From assembly GCA_947034895.1 (NCBI GenBank), contig OX344764.1, positions 42,947,348 through 43,011,347 of the forward strand: a DNA stretch of 64,000 nucleotides. Reading direction: 5' to 3'. The position numbers were made by a program, and so were the translations under genes. Every line of letters begins with the position of its first letter. Within the stretch, counting starts at the first letter, position 1. Under the pieces are notes generated by a model. That model saw only the letters and a list, made by a program, of their open reading frames with translations, did no database searches and was not told the origin of the DNA. Source of the stretch: Rhytidiadelphus loreus. Taxonomy: Eukaryota; Streptophyta; Bryopsida; Hypnales; Hylocomiaceae. Below are positions 45,551-58,070 of this stretch, piece after piece.

Positions 45551-47226
45551 CTGTAAGCACTTACTTACACACACTTGGTAAATAATCAAGCACAACCAAG
45601 CTCTTAGTATTTTCGAGCTCTTATTCTATGTATAGGTATCTAGGACCTTGAGAGTTTTGTTCCAAACAAAACTTCTCTAAATGACACCTACAACTGCACT
45701 TTGAGAGTTTTGTTCCAACCAAAACTTCTCCAATGACAAAAACAAACAAACAACAGAGGAAACTCCAAGAAAGAACATAAAACATGGCCCCAGAAGGCCA
45801 AAGCTTAGTACACCATGAGTGCCATAAGAGAGAGGAAGAGGTGGTGAAGTGAGAGGAGGGGAGGCCTTATATACCCTCGCAGGTCCTTCCCTCCCCTCTT
45901 TTCCCCTAAGTAAACCTATCACTTTAAATTTTCATCCTTATCTTTTATGATTTTCATCTCTTTTAGAGTTTTTACGTTGGTCATAATTTCTAAATTTTGA
46001 ACGTTGGTCATAACTCCAAAATAGCATATAGATTGCATAATGGTCATAACTCCAAACTCCAAAATTTTGAACGTTGGTCATAATTTCAAAATTTTGGAGT
46101 TATGACCAAATAGCATATAGATTGCGCCATTGGCTTACAAGGCCATTTTTAATCTAGAAGACCCCTTACCCCATGTTTCCTTTGCAAAAACTCATCGACA
46201 ACTAGTTCCAACTGAGATGAGTAAAAGGTAAAAAATCTAACTTTCGGAGGTTACCTTTTATGACAAGGGTGACTAGCTAGGGTTGTCAAAAGGGCTCTAG
46301 AGAGTAAGAAAAGACTCCTTATTGACTTCGTTCCAACTTCGTGTGCTCTTGGGACACCAATCAACTCCACGTAAATCTCGTCGTTTTTTATATTTGGAGG
46401 AATGTTGATGATTTGGACACCTCCCACTATCAAAACTCTTTGAAACTTTTTAGGGCACGTTATTAACATAAAAAAAAATCTAACCTAATTTTCAATGAGA
46501 TTTTACTACACTCCAGGAATTTTTCATGAATTTCCCCCCGTGGGTTTAAATGGTTGACCGTTTGGAAAAGGTATCTTTGCAAGTTAGAAAATTCCAAAAC
46601 TTCTTAGGGAACCTCTCATAGAGTTTTCCAAGGAGTGCGCCAAGTCTTGTGTCAGTTTCACATATGATTGGCAGGAAGGTAAAATCGACTTTCCTTGATT
46701 TACCAGCAGTTAAGAAATCTTCCACATGCAAGGGAATCTTGGTGAATGGATTATGCTTTTGACTTCCTAGCATGCTTTTGATTCTAGATAACAATCCGGT
46801 CACCATAGATTCCTCTACTGGCTTGTCTTGAAAAAGTGACTCATGTATGCTAACAATTGGGGTTTCTTCAATGGGATGGGGAAACTGAAACCTATCTTTG
46901 GAGATTTATGTAAGGATCTTTCTATCTCTCGTGGAACCAATTTTGCCAAGCATGGTCACATGCACTAGATTTTAGACTATTCTGGATGAGTTTCCTATAA
47001 GTCTGTTGATTCCCACTACTTCATGGTTCTAACCTATATACAAGTGGGTTTGGAGGGTATTCTAGGGGTAAAAATTTATTTATGACCAAAGGCTATACTA
47101 GCATGTGATCTACCTATTTTGGTTCTACACTTTTAGGGGGACTTTTGTATAATATTAAGAATTAAATTGCAATAATTTAAAAAAAAAGAAAACTATGAGT
47201 CCCAAGTGACGAATTGGAAGCTCACA
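45551..47226 (-). mobile_element. Solo LTR family C, copy 3, 1.68 kb, TSD AAACC
   Basis: Read on the minus strand it starts TGTGAGCTTCC and ends AAGTAAGTGCTTACA. AAACC flanks it at 45,546-45,550 and 47,227-47,231. U3 (about 1.35 kb to TATATAAGG at 45,865-45,873) aligns to copies 1 and 2. The remainder is only about 320 bp, against 2.5-3 kb in the others. A GAGAGTTTTGTTCCAA-type segment is duplicated near 45,650 and 45,703. Confidence 0.85.
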
Positions 47227-47378
47227 AAACCTCTTTTTCATTTTCATCCTTTCTCTCCCTTATGCATACACACACATTTAATTTAATGCATTGTTTTTCT
47301 TTCCATTTTTTTATGGAGTGCTATAGTAGCAATATTAAATTTTATAGCGGTGCTCCAAATTTCAACGTTCATCCACAT

Positions 47379-47594
47379 CACTATAAGAAACCCATGTTTT
47401 AGGTGATGTTTTGTAATTTTTTAAAACAGATTTTAGGTGACGTTCATTGCAACAAGTTCATGTTTTTATGTCAACATTGATGTTATGTTAGACATATTGT
47501 TGACATAAAAACATGGGCTTGTTGCAATGGACATCACTAAAATCCGTTTAAAAAAATTACAAAACATCACCTAAAACGCAGGTTTCTTCTAGTG
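47379..47594. mobile_element. CACTA-type MITE, 216 bp, TSD CAT
   Basis: The ends CACTATAAGAAACC and the complement of GGTTTCTTCTAGTG continue into arms of about 95 bp (GTTTTAGGTGATGTTTTGTA). The 3-bp CAT duplication lies on both sides (47,376-47,378 and 47,595-47,597). Confidence 0.9.
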
Positions 47595-47597
47595 CAT

Positions 47598-48498
47598 ATT
47601 GGATACAAAATATCACATTAGCGCATATCAGTATATCACATATCCATAATTGTGTTTTTAGCCACAATTTGGCAATTTTATTGAATTTTTTAAAATTTGA
47701 ACTTCAATGATGATTTTCTGCCCTTTCAATACCATTTTGCTTTGAGAGTGTAGTGCTAAGCCCAACACTTTGGTGCAAATGAACAACAAATTGCCAAAAC
47801 TAACCTAGTTCAAGAGTCTCCACCACTTCCCTATAGTCTACAAGCAAAAATGTTGTACATACCTCGATTCTAGTCTTTCAGTCTTCCAGCTATAGAAAGA
47901 ACTCAACAATTTAATTGGAACTAATACTCCTAATATTTGATTGTTGAGCTTTACAACTTCTACTTATACAATAATATCCTAGGAAAGTCAAATTTCCACT
48001 AGAAACCATATGAAGGTCTCGTAGGACACTTACTGAGTTTATGCCATATCAAGGTCATATAAATGCTCAATTCTATCCCACACACTCCCAAATCATCGAT
48101 CATTTATGTATTCTCCCAATCCCCTCCCCACTTCCATCTTCTAATGGATTTCCTACCTTCTTTGGTCCCTTAAACCACCATTTTAATGGAATAGCATAAT
48201 TTTAACAAAATTGCCTATAATTACTCTTGAAATGCAATGAAAGACAAAATTTTAAGGTCAATATATCTAAAAAAAGAAGTCATCTTCTCCATGCTATAGT
48301 TGGTAATGATGCCTAGAAGAATGTGCAATTTCAAACCTAAATAAGATCATCATAGCAAAGCCAAAGCGAGAGCCAAAGTAGAAGAGAAGAACAATAATTC
48401 CCACAATTCAACTCATGGAGGTGTAAATGTTAGGATGAACTCACCTAAAGCCTTGACCATTGGTCTAATCTTTATTTTTCATCCATACACATCAATAC
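47598..48498. other. Spacer without a recognised gene
   Basis: AT-rich sequence with no credible ORF or repeat structure seen. Confidence 0.4.
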
Positions 48499-49100
48499 AC
48501 TAGAAGAAAATGAAGGGTTTTGCTACTATATATGAAGAACAACTGGTTTTCGGGTGGCATCAAACATTTGCAACTAGTGAGAATCTAGAGCATTAGAAGA
48601 ACTTTGAGCCCTCTAAAAGACAATGAGTTCCTTGCAATTTCCACAGTCTAGGAATGGGGCTGTAGTTGTAATCTAACATGGTAGAGAGATTGCTATGTCA
48701 AATGATATTAATTTATTTTAATACTTTGGCTGCCTTGCCATGGTTCATAGCATGAGGAACAACCCAAAACAAGCTTTTAAAGGGCTCAAAACTCCTCTAA
48801 TGACCCACAATTGTTGTGGACAAGTCGCATGTAGAATTGTAGTTGTAGGTGACGACAACCTAGTTGGAACTTTGTCTATAAACTTTTTTGACGCGGTTGC
48901 TTATGTGGTATTTGCTACCACGTGAGGTTGGTCACTCTATCAATGAGTTGTGTGACTTATTAGCAATTCATTTGCAAACTCATAAGTGATTTCATTGTAA
49001 CTCGTCTATGACTTCATTGCAACTCATTTGTAACTTCATTGTGACATGTTTGTGACTCATTTGCAACTTGTCTATGACTTGTAGACTTGTAGATTTTGAA
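48499..49100. mobile_element. CACTA element, left part, same family as 5,664
   Basis: CACTAGAAGAAAATGA and the following GGGTTTTGC, CATTTGCAA and GTGAGAAT stretches match the left end of the 5,664-7,935 element. The CATTGTAACTCGT/CATTTGCAACT-type subterminal repeats are also present. No right terminus was found, so the copy is truncated or disrupted. The right limit is approximate. Confidence 0.65.
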
Positions 49101-49385
49101 AATCTAATTTGAATAATTTGTAGATTTCAAAATTTCAGATGTAGCTTCTTTTTTAGATTTCAAAAATTTGAATATTGGTATTTAATAGTTTTCAGTAGTT
49201 TAGAAAACTTTACAATTTTGTAGGTTTTAAAAGTTTCTTGGATTTTTAATACTTTTAGATTTCCATAGAATGTAGAAATCTACAAATTGTAAAAAAACTA
49301 CGCATTATAGAAATCTAAAAATTGTAGAAATCTATGCACTATAGAAATCTAGAGATTATAGAAATCTTAGAATTCTATTAAAAAA
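49085..49385. repeat. Array of TAGATTTC / GAAATCTA units
   Basis: The left half carries TAGATTT(C)AAAA units and the right half their inverse AGAAATCTA(C/A)AAATTG, so the whole can fold back. It may belong to the preceding CACTA derivative. Confidence 0.6.
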
Positions 49386-49662
49386 ATTCATTACATTATA
49401 GTTCAACTTACAAGTCTTATAAGTCCAAACTAATGATACTCTTAACAATTGATATGGCACAATTGATATAAGACAATCAAAAAATGACTTTGAAAATGAC
49501 TAGGAAATGACTAAAAAACAACTAAAAAATGACTAAGATACAACCAACAGTGCTAGTATGTGAGCCCAAGAATGTGAGCTTGTAAGCATTGAGCCTACAA
49601 TATAGGTATTTATAATATAAATACCATACATTGTAGATGGTGTATATATCATAAACACCTAT

Positions 49663-49900
49663 CACTACAAGAAAAATTATGTCCTAATTGATAGAAATTT
49701 GATAAAATTTTGCCAACTATGGTGTCAATTAGGACTACTTGATTTGGATGCCTAGTTGACAAAAATCTATCAAATTCTATCAATTATCTATCATATTTGA
49801 CAATTTAGAGGAGTTGAATTGGATAACTATTTAACATAAATCTATCAATTTTCTAGCAAATTTGACAAAACTGTGTCATTTGTTTGTTTGTTAGGAGTTA
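49663..49900. mobile_element. Left end of another CACTA element
   Basis: CACTACAAGAAAAAT is a canonical plant CACTA terminus. It is followed by repeated AAATCTATCAA/TTGATAGAAATTTGATA-type subterminal units. I found no matching right end, so the extent is uncertain. Confidence 0.45.
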
Positions 49901-52900
49901 ATTCATTTCACCTTTGTTGGGTTCTATTTTTCCTAGTTCAAAATGGCAAGTATAATAATAGCAAATTATTTTCTTGAAAAGAATTTTAACTTGTGATAAT
50001 TGATAATAGACACATAAAAAAGTTCTACAACAAAAAAATGTATTAACAAGCAATTCAATTGAACTACTATGCAATGAAAACAATACATAAAAAGCATCTA
50101 GGTCAAGTGCCAAAAACTGTACAGTCCAACCCAACTCTCTTGTCACCTCAAAGACATAACCAAAGGACAAAAACTATCCTGTGAATGTTGTTGAAATATT
50201 CTTTCAATGTGTCAATCTTCACCAATGCTAATAAGAAGCCATTTCAACTTTTGAGGCTCACCTATGACCAATATGGGAAATAAATCAAGGTCGTCATGCT
50301 AGCCAAACAATTATAAACCTATTTCAATGTCACAAATCTAAAATGTCTTGATCCAATTGGTAGAATCTTTTGTTCTCAAATTCTCTACTCTAAGTTGCTT
50401 CAATAATATACTGTACATGCTTCACTCATGCTAAAACCCTATCAAATGATACATTCACTAAGTCAAAAACCTTAGGCTGTAGGAAATTCATCAACCAAAG
50501 AGACCTCACCTTGAAAAACTAGTTCAACAAACATGACATGAGTGATACATGAGGGTACATAGTAATTCAATCAAATTGCGTATGAAAGAAGCAAGATTTT
50601 CCAACAAGTAAAATGCAAATGCAACATTGGTGCTCACACGATTGAGGTTAGAGTTCTTGACAAGGATTCCCTTGATATACTCCACCTTCCCTTGGCGGTA
50701 CATCAACAAGCTCTTTAGTGCAAACCTGTAGTACAAGAAATTATCTCAAAGCTCATCCTCCAAAGAACTATGATGAAGAAAAGTTCAATGTTTCTAGTCT
50801 TTCAAAATCAAGATTGCCTCTATTAGCAATTAAAGCTTGACAAACATTGCACTCATCTAGGTTACCATATCACAAACACCCCCATCTACTTTGGTAGTAA
50901 CTTATTGGAGGAGGAGAAGAAACAACAGAGAGTTGAAGCCTACTTATGAGGGCTTGAACGGAGCCATTATGATGGCTCAAAGAGGATATACTCGCATATG
51001 TATGCACCATTACTAGGTGCACTAAAAAAATTGTTATAATCAAAACTATAAACTAGATGAATGATCATTCTATCGTACATTGGGTTATTACAACATATTG
51101 ACTCTATCTTTATTGTGGTTGTGGTGATAAAACTCAACCAAAAAGTCTTGAATGACAAGCCGCCACTTACAATAATGAATTAGGAGACAACCACTTTCTT
51201 CATGCAGTGCAAAACACCCTCCATACAACCTACACACACACCAACCCTCCCTTGGTCACTTGTGAAAGTACTATAGATAAAGCATGCAACAGAGTTGAGG
51301 AGCTAATTGGCATTCTATTTCAATCAATGCTTTTTTAAAAGAAGAGAAAATGTTTAGATTCTACTACTGTTGAGAAAAATGTTCTAGAGTTATAAGTCCT
51401 CATTAATCAAGTTAAACAAAATTCCTTTGCACTATAAATCATTATGTTGAAAGAGATAGAGACTCCAATTTCTTAAATTAAGGACTTCAGACGATTATGA
51501 ATCCAACAATTTGTAAAGATTGCCAAAACTCAAATTAAACATCAATGACCTAAGACCTATAGATGGGCATTATTGAAATGGAACATGTAAATCTCATCCT
51601 CTTGTTGTAGCCACAATTCTTCAACCTAGCGGTTGCTTCAGCTTCAACAATTGTTTGCCTAAATGTCTTTGCCATCTCATTAGCCTACACAACAATCATA
51701 AATTGAGAACCTCATAAACATGCCTCAAAGGAAATGTTTCATCATATTGCAATTCATTAATCCCAAAGTGACCAAATGGCCAAACATACTAGATTGAAAC
51801 AAATCATTTAGAAGCTTCAAAGAAGGTTTCAAATTGTCCCATATGAAAGAAAAAATCATATTCTATATTTTTAAAGAATAGAAATATGTATTGTAAGTTA
51901 ATATAATCGATTATTAGTTTTTAGTGGACTTTCCAATTTTAGTTAGACGCTTAGGGGTTAATTACAAAATCATAGAAGATATTTGTTGTAGTGGAAAGAA
52001 TTACCTTTTCATAGACTAATTGTAGGTTGCGCAACATGTCACTAGGTGTGGGATCAAGATTTTTGGTGGAAAAATTGATATGGTCTCTATCTTTATCCTA
52101 ACTCAAGATCATAACTTGAAAAAGCCTGGGGAGGGGCACTAGTTTAGAGGTTTAGTATATGCAAAATATTGGGGGATATTTTATGGGGGGCTATTTACCT
52201 AATATTTTGTAATTTAATATGCCCTATTGTTAAAAATAATTATAAATTTCCATTTATTATAGCACCCTATATTATTTATAATACGCTTTTGGATTCAATT
52301 TTTTGGCCCCTATATTAGATTTAAAAATTAGAACTAAATGTTTGTTGTATGATTTTTTTTCCTATTACTATCCCTTCTTTTCTTTCTTTTTTGTCCCTTC
52401 TCTTTCAAACCATTTTTTATATGGTTATTGAAAACTAAAGCACAATATATATGGACAAATGTACTATGGCCAAACAAATACATTCACAAACTATAAACAA
52501 TGCACTCTGACTAGTTGTGTCAAACAAATTACTGCTAATCATCTACAATACATTCTAATGAAGACAATGAGCACAATAAGAGTATATTAAAGCAAAATTC
52601 ATGATAGATTCTTCAAACTTTAAGTGGAGGACTTTATAAATAACTCTCGAGGCAACTGGAGCCCCTCATCCAAGGTTCATGGATAATTTGGGACAAATGA
52701 TGTGTCATTTTTTGTCCATCTAATCTTTTAGAACATGAAGTACCCACTCTAAAAAATTATTTCTCCCACATATTATTTCCCCCCTATATTTTTTCTACAT
52801 AAAATCTAATACATGGTATTAAACATAATCCTATATTAGTAATAATACCCTACATGTAATTCTACACACCCTATATTAGATATAATGTTTAAAAAAAAAT

Positions 52901-53535
52901 AGGTACAATAAACATATAGTACCCTTACTATTTTAGATCTCACGTGGTTTCTAATATGCACACTAAGTGACTCCTCCGTGGAAAAAGCCCATACAAGGAA
53001 AATTGAATTCTCCATTATGCCAATACAACTAACTAAAAGCATTGTGATACAAAGTACATGAAGAAAACGAAGACATTAATTAACACCCTTCTACTTATTA
53101 GGTTTTGGCGTACCTTCCACTTAACTCTAGGGGACATAATAGTCTCCGCAATGGTAGGCGGTCATGACTAATTTGGATGATATATATGCAAGAGACCACT
53201 AACTCCTCCAATATCGATGAAAACTCCGCTAAGGTTTCACAGTTTGTACCGTTCCCTCTACAACTGATCCAATTCAGAACACAAATTGATTCTCTGCGAG
53301 GGGCTTTAATTTCCTATTGCTACTTAAGCACCAAATGCGTGCACTCCTCGGCCACCTTCTAGAAAATTCAATGGAATCTCCTTATTCACAAGCTCGTTAA
53401 TTAGGGTTTTGCCTTTGGAGAGTAATAGAAAAAAAAATAGAGTAGAATACATCAATAAATGAGTCTCCACAATCCAAATTGGTTTAGATAGATGTCAGAA
53501 ATAAAGAAGGATTGATTCCTAGATTAGATTTAGGG
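49901..53535. other. Long spacer without a recognised gene
   Basis: Only short frames occur. On the minus strand 50,700-51,200 shows short coding-like runs broken by many stops, which could be a decayed transposase or gene, but nothing is identifiable. Base composition is AT-rich throughout. Confidence 0.4.
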
Positions 53536-53769
53536 TTAACCCTTAAAGGACAAAGGGGTGACCTTGGAAATCGTCCCTTTTCATTACCATATATGTGACT
53601 CACGGGCTTTAGAAATAGCTGAAAAGCACTCAGTGGAAGTCAAACTACCGTAGAAGACCTCCCCTTTTTCACAACAAGAATTGGAGGATGAATAGTTGTC
53701 CTACTAGAAGGATTGTTGTCCTAGTCATCCATCGGACGCCAAATGTCCTCCTCGAAGTTTAAGGGTTAA
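53536..53769. mobile_element. Small TIR element related to family A ends
   Basis: It starts TTAACCCTTAAAGGAC and ends with the complement of TTAACCCTTAAA (12 bp perfect). The first 20 bases resemble family-A TIRs (TTAACCCCTAAAGGACC), but the body does not align to family A. Confidence 0.55.
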
Positions 53770-53810
53770 AGCTAAACCAAAACTCCAAAAAAACACCAAA
53801 TCTACTCTAT

Positions 53811-54416
53811 AAGGTAGTATGCTCTAAAAGCGACCATTTAAGAGCTGGTCTGCCTTTTTCATAGGCTTATGTGGACAAAAATAATTTTTTTTCAATGCAT
53901 TCAATTGCTTGAGTGGTCCATTTAAGGATCAGCCCGTCTCCATTCTTCACCCCAAAATAGGGGCGATTTAAAGAAGGCTGGCGCTTTTAAGGTAGTATGC
54001 TCTAAAAGCGACCATTTAAGAGCTGGTCTGCCTTTTTCATAGGCTGAAGTGGACAGAATTATTTTTAGATCATTTTTCAGAGAAAGAGAAATGGATGTGG
54101 AAACTAACACAAGTGGTTTTGTATTTTTCCAAGTATTTTTGAATTACTTATAAATTTTCAAAGATTCTGGGTATAGGCACCTATTTGTGACCATAGGTCT
54201 CCCAAAATCTGTTCACTTGCAGTTTGTAAATAGATGTGCAGAAATCAAAGGCAGTGATTGACTCTTGCAATAGAAAAATATTTTTTTCTTGATGCATTCA
54301 ATTGTTACAATGGTCCATTTAAGGATCACTTGGTTTCCATTTTTCACCCCAAAATAGGAGCGGTTTGAAGAAGGGGAGCGCTTTTAGAGCATACTACCTT
54401 AGAGCATACTACCTTA
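53811..54416. mobile_element. MITE with doubled ends (copy within or beside a copy)
   Basis: AAGGTAGTATGCTCTAAAAG occurs at 53,811 and again at 53,989, each followed by CGACCATTTAAGAGCTGG. At the right, AGAGCATACTACCTT occurs twice in tandem (ending 54,400 and 54,415). Internal segments CACCCCAAAATAGG and GGTCCATTTAAGGATCA are also present twice. The structure fits one copy inserted in, or recombined with, another. Confidence 0.7.
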
Positions 54417-54867
54417 AGGACTACTATTTTTTGGCAAGTGATCTTTTCTCCAACATGGCATGCTAGGAGGATTGAAACATGACACAATAATGTAGGTCAT
54501 CATTAATTAGCTCTTGATCCTCATTAGCTTGTAATTAATTTCATGAATGCTAAGCTGGTATCCAATGTACACAATTAATGTTTCTCCAATTAAGTATTTG
54601 AAAAAAGCCTTCGCTAAGAGAAACACAATTGCTTCACAATGAGAATATCAGTTAGGGGGCATATTTTCATACCTGACTCCGATACTGTTTACCCAATTTG
54701 ACAACAATATTCACACAACTGTGATCTTTAAACTCCATTTTTGTATCATTGAAAATCTGCAACCACGAATTCATCACAATTATCACTGGTCAGAAGGAAA
54801 TAAAAATACTTGAGCTCGCTGATGCAATATGGAGATGATTTGCTTAAAGTATCAAGGTTGCTTTCTA
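54417..54867. other. Spacer without a recognised gene
   Basis: Nothing supported; no long ORF and no repeat found. Confidence 0.35.
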
Positions 54868-54964
54868 AGAGCATCTCCAGCGGTGACCTGGAAAAGGGGC
54901 GCGTCACAGACCATGTACCGTGATTGACTATCGTTTTTCCTTCCCGGCCGGCCAACGGTGCTCT
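54868..54964. mobile_element. Small MITE, about 97 bp
   Basis: The left end AGAGCATCTCCAGCGGTG and the complement of CAACGGTGCTCT at the right form imperfect inverted repeats. The GC-rich interior contrasts with its surroundings. AGAGCATCTCCAGC is a common plant MITE terminus. Confidence 0.55.
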
Positions 54965-55152
54965 GTAAACTAGGCACGTGAACATGCTTCCCGAGGAGCT
55001 GGTCTCGGGGAAAGTAAAAGATGTAAGTGCAGGCCGTCCATTAATTGTGATAGACAGAGGCGGGCAGTTATGAAAAAAGGATTTGAACTACAAGTTTACG
55101 ATCTTTATATAGAAACTAGATGTATTAGAGATCCAAACTTCTCTATTTTGGG

Positions 55153-55395
55153 CCCAAACTTTTAGAGTTTGGGACCGAAGCTTCTCCAACTTCGACCCAA
55201 ACTTTTAGAGTTTGGGGCCGAAGCTTCTCTAACTTGGACCCAAACTTTTAGAGTTTGGGGCCGAAACTTCTCCAATTTGGGCCCAAATTTCTTCAGTTTA
55301 GGGCCAAAGCTTCTTCAATTTGGACCCAAGTTTCTTGAGTTTGGGGCCCAAGCTTATTTACCTTGGGCCCAAACTTTCTTAAATTGGTGGCTTAA
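55153..55395. repeat. 43-bp tandem repeat, five to six copies
   Basis: The CCCAAA start recurs exactly every 43 bp (55,153, 55,196, 55,239, 55,282, 55,325, 55,368). Each unit holds CCCAAACTTTTAGAGTTTGG or a variant, itself nearly palindromic, followed by GGCCGAAGCTTCTC. Frames through it are compositional. Confidence 0.9.
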
Positions 55396-55659
55396 ATAGA
55401 AAACATTGGGGCTCAATTTTTTTGAGTTTGCCCTAAACTGCTTGGGATTGGATTAAAAAATTTCATAATGCGGAACCAGCTTGCAACCGAATTGCACAAG
55501 CTTGCTCTCCAAAATTGTAGAATGGTGGTTCCCCTGCTCCAGCCTGCGACAAGTTTTCTCACCTCTTGCCTGAACGTCCTCCACCTCTCGGCGCCATCGA
55601 AAACAATACCTAATTAATTGTGTTTGCCAGTAGCGTGGCACGAGTCAATCGTACGAGCC

Positions 55660-58034
55660 TGTAGTCTAGATTTTTGCTTCTTCACAAAACACCCAAGACT
55701 ATGGAATAAAGGTTCAAAATCTAGGGAATGGTCAAGTAGTCTAACGTATTGTGACTAGGGTCACTTGTTTTCAAGATTAAGATGGGATTCACTATAATAT
55801 TTCACAAACAACAAGAAACTACACATTCATTCTTATACCCATTTGTGTAATTTGGTTGCCAGTCCGTTAAATAATGCTATAGACGCATGAAATGCGGTCT
55901 CAGTCCTACCTAGTGTGCTATGGCCATTTATAGTCAATTTGTCAGGTCATTTGGCAATTTGTCATGCATGATCTAGTACTAGACAAATGCAAATATATAA
56001 TATATTTATATAATTGTACGCATGTTCCTTAATTATTAGTGATTTGCGGTACCAAAACAATTTGTCCAGTCACTAGTTAACTAGCCTGATTACTAGTTAG
56101 ATGAGTGGAAACCAGTCCCAGTCCTACAACAATTTGTCTCTATCTAATGCAGGGCATGATTGCAATGCATTCACCAGCTTAGAAACTCTGCACATTCAGA
56201 CAATTTGTCACATGCGTAATTCACTTCCACTCCGCCACTAGTTCACACATTCTCTGTACTAGTTGGTAAGGCAATTAGTCAATCTTAACATACACCCAAA
56301 CCAAGGTATAATTCTCACATTCCAGTTTGCTCACTAATATGAACTACTCACTAGTTCAAAATTGCCTTTTCATATTTAGTCCTTTGACAATTTGTCCAAT
56401 TATCCAAACTTATTATTAGAGATCAAAAGACAATTTGTTAAATTTCCCAACCCGAAAGGTATTTATTTAACAAAGTAGAAATCACAATAATTTATTCTAG
56501 ACTTACTCTCAGTCATGCATTTTAATTCACAAGCAAAACATACATTCCATTCACACACTTACACAAACACACAACTCCAATTTCACAATTTAATTCTAAG
56601 TCACAAGATAATTCGTCCGCATCCAGCTAGTCATTCTCTGTATACAACAGTTTCACGATAACTCACACGATACAAGCACGACAATTAGTCTTAATATAAT
56701 ACAAGTATTAAATTATTAAATCACTTAATTTATAAATTATTTTCAGCTTTTATCAACTCCAATTTAATTTGGAAAATCATTGGTACATGTTAAATATAAT
56801 GACAAATTGTCTACAACAACCAATAAGTATAATCCATCACTGGATCAATATCACAACTTACAATTTGTTTACTTCATCGTCAATTTGATTAAGTCCAATC
56901 ATACACTAAGATCCAATCACTTGATTCTTAGACAATTTGTATAATTTTTACACAATTCTAGGCAACCACTCATTGGTCCACAATTCTACTTGACAAATTG
57001 TCAAGCTAGCTGTTACAATAAATAACCATGCAAGACAATTTGTCCTACAATTTATATAATTAACAATTGCAATTAAGACAATTTGTTCAGTATCAACTTA
57101 CCAGATTCTATTTGATCTTCCGTTGGTACTCCACAGCTCCACAGACTTGCCCAATCTAGTTCATGCTTGCATCCCGCAGGCAAATTGTTCGTCCAATTCT
57201 TTAACCTCTCAATCGACAACTTGTCTCTAGCAGCGCTCAAGCACCCGCTCCATTGACAATTAGTTTAATCACAACACCATTTATGAACTCCAAGAATTCA
57301 TAATGAATTTCTCACAGGCAAACTCGCAACTTGACCGACCAGATTCAACTCAAGCCATCAAACAAAACAACTTGTCATAACAACATACACTTCACAACAT
57401 GTTCACTAATCCAGTTGTTGGATCAAGGGGAAGTCACTTATAAAATTCCACAATTAAATTCAAAGACAAAATGTTCAACTAGCTGGCCCAATCACTGGTA
57501 CACAGCCGGACAAATTGTTAATAATCACACTTCAGTTATTGTTCTACACAGTAAAATAACACGCACACACAATTCACCCAATCGCTGGGTTAGTACACAA
57601 TTTGCAAAATACAATTTGCCTCACACAGACAAAGGATCCAATCACTGGACCAAATAAACCACACAGAAAATACACATAAAAACAAACACAAGTATCCACA
57701 GACAATTTGTATATTTTTAATTAAGTTGTAATATGTTCATTTACAAAAGGTTCACGACAACTTGACAAGCTCAGACTCAAACAACTGGAGAGAGAGAAAA
57801 TTGAGAGAGAAGCCCCCAGCTATATGCATGAAAATGCCGAAAAGAAACTAGAACTCAAACGGCACTAAGTCAAATTGTCTCTTTTACTATTCCGACTATT
57901 TGCCTCTTTTAATATCTATTCATAATGACAAATTGCCTCTAATATGCATCCAATGTGAACTTAACCTTACAACCTATCTCTATTCACATTGTAAAGGCAA
58001 ATTGTCAAAAACTTGAAAAAATACGAAGCTCACA
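55660..58034 (-). repeat. 3' LTR of gypsy element 2, 2,375 bp
   Basis: Read on the minus strand it starts TGTGAGCTTCG directly after the PPT and ends ...AAATCTAGACTACA, alignable to the end of the element-1 LTR (CTAGATTACA). I count about 22 exact CAAATTG/CAATTTG copies, mostly GACAATTTGTC on the plus strand. CCAATCACTGG-type motifs occur near 56,830, 56,920, 57,485, 57,585 and 57,630. Density and motif types match element 1 although most of the sequence does not. Confidence 0.85.
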
Positions 58035-58050
58035 TAGCCCCCTACTTAAG
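58035..58050 (-). promoter_or_regulatory. Polypurine tract of gypsy element 2
   Basis: CTTAAGTAGGGGGCTA on the minus strand abuts the LTR and matches the element-1 PPT. Confidence 0.85.
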
Positions 58051-58052
58051 CC

Positions 58053-58070
58053 ATTGACGCCCTCGTCAAT
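58053..58070 (-). other. Conserved hairpin over the accessory stop codon, element 2
   Basis: ATTGACG-AGGG-CGTCAAT is identical to element 1, and the TGA stop (58,066-58,068) is inside it. Confidence 0.7.
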
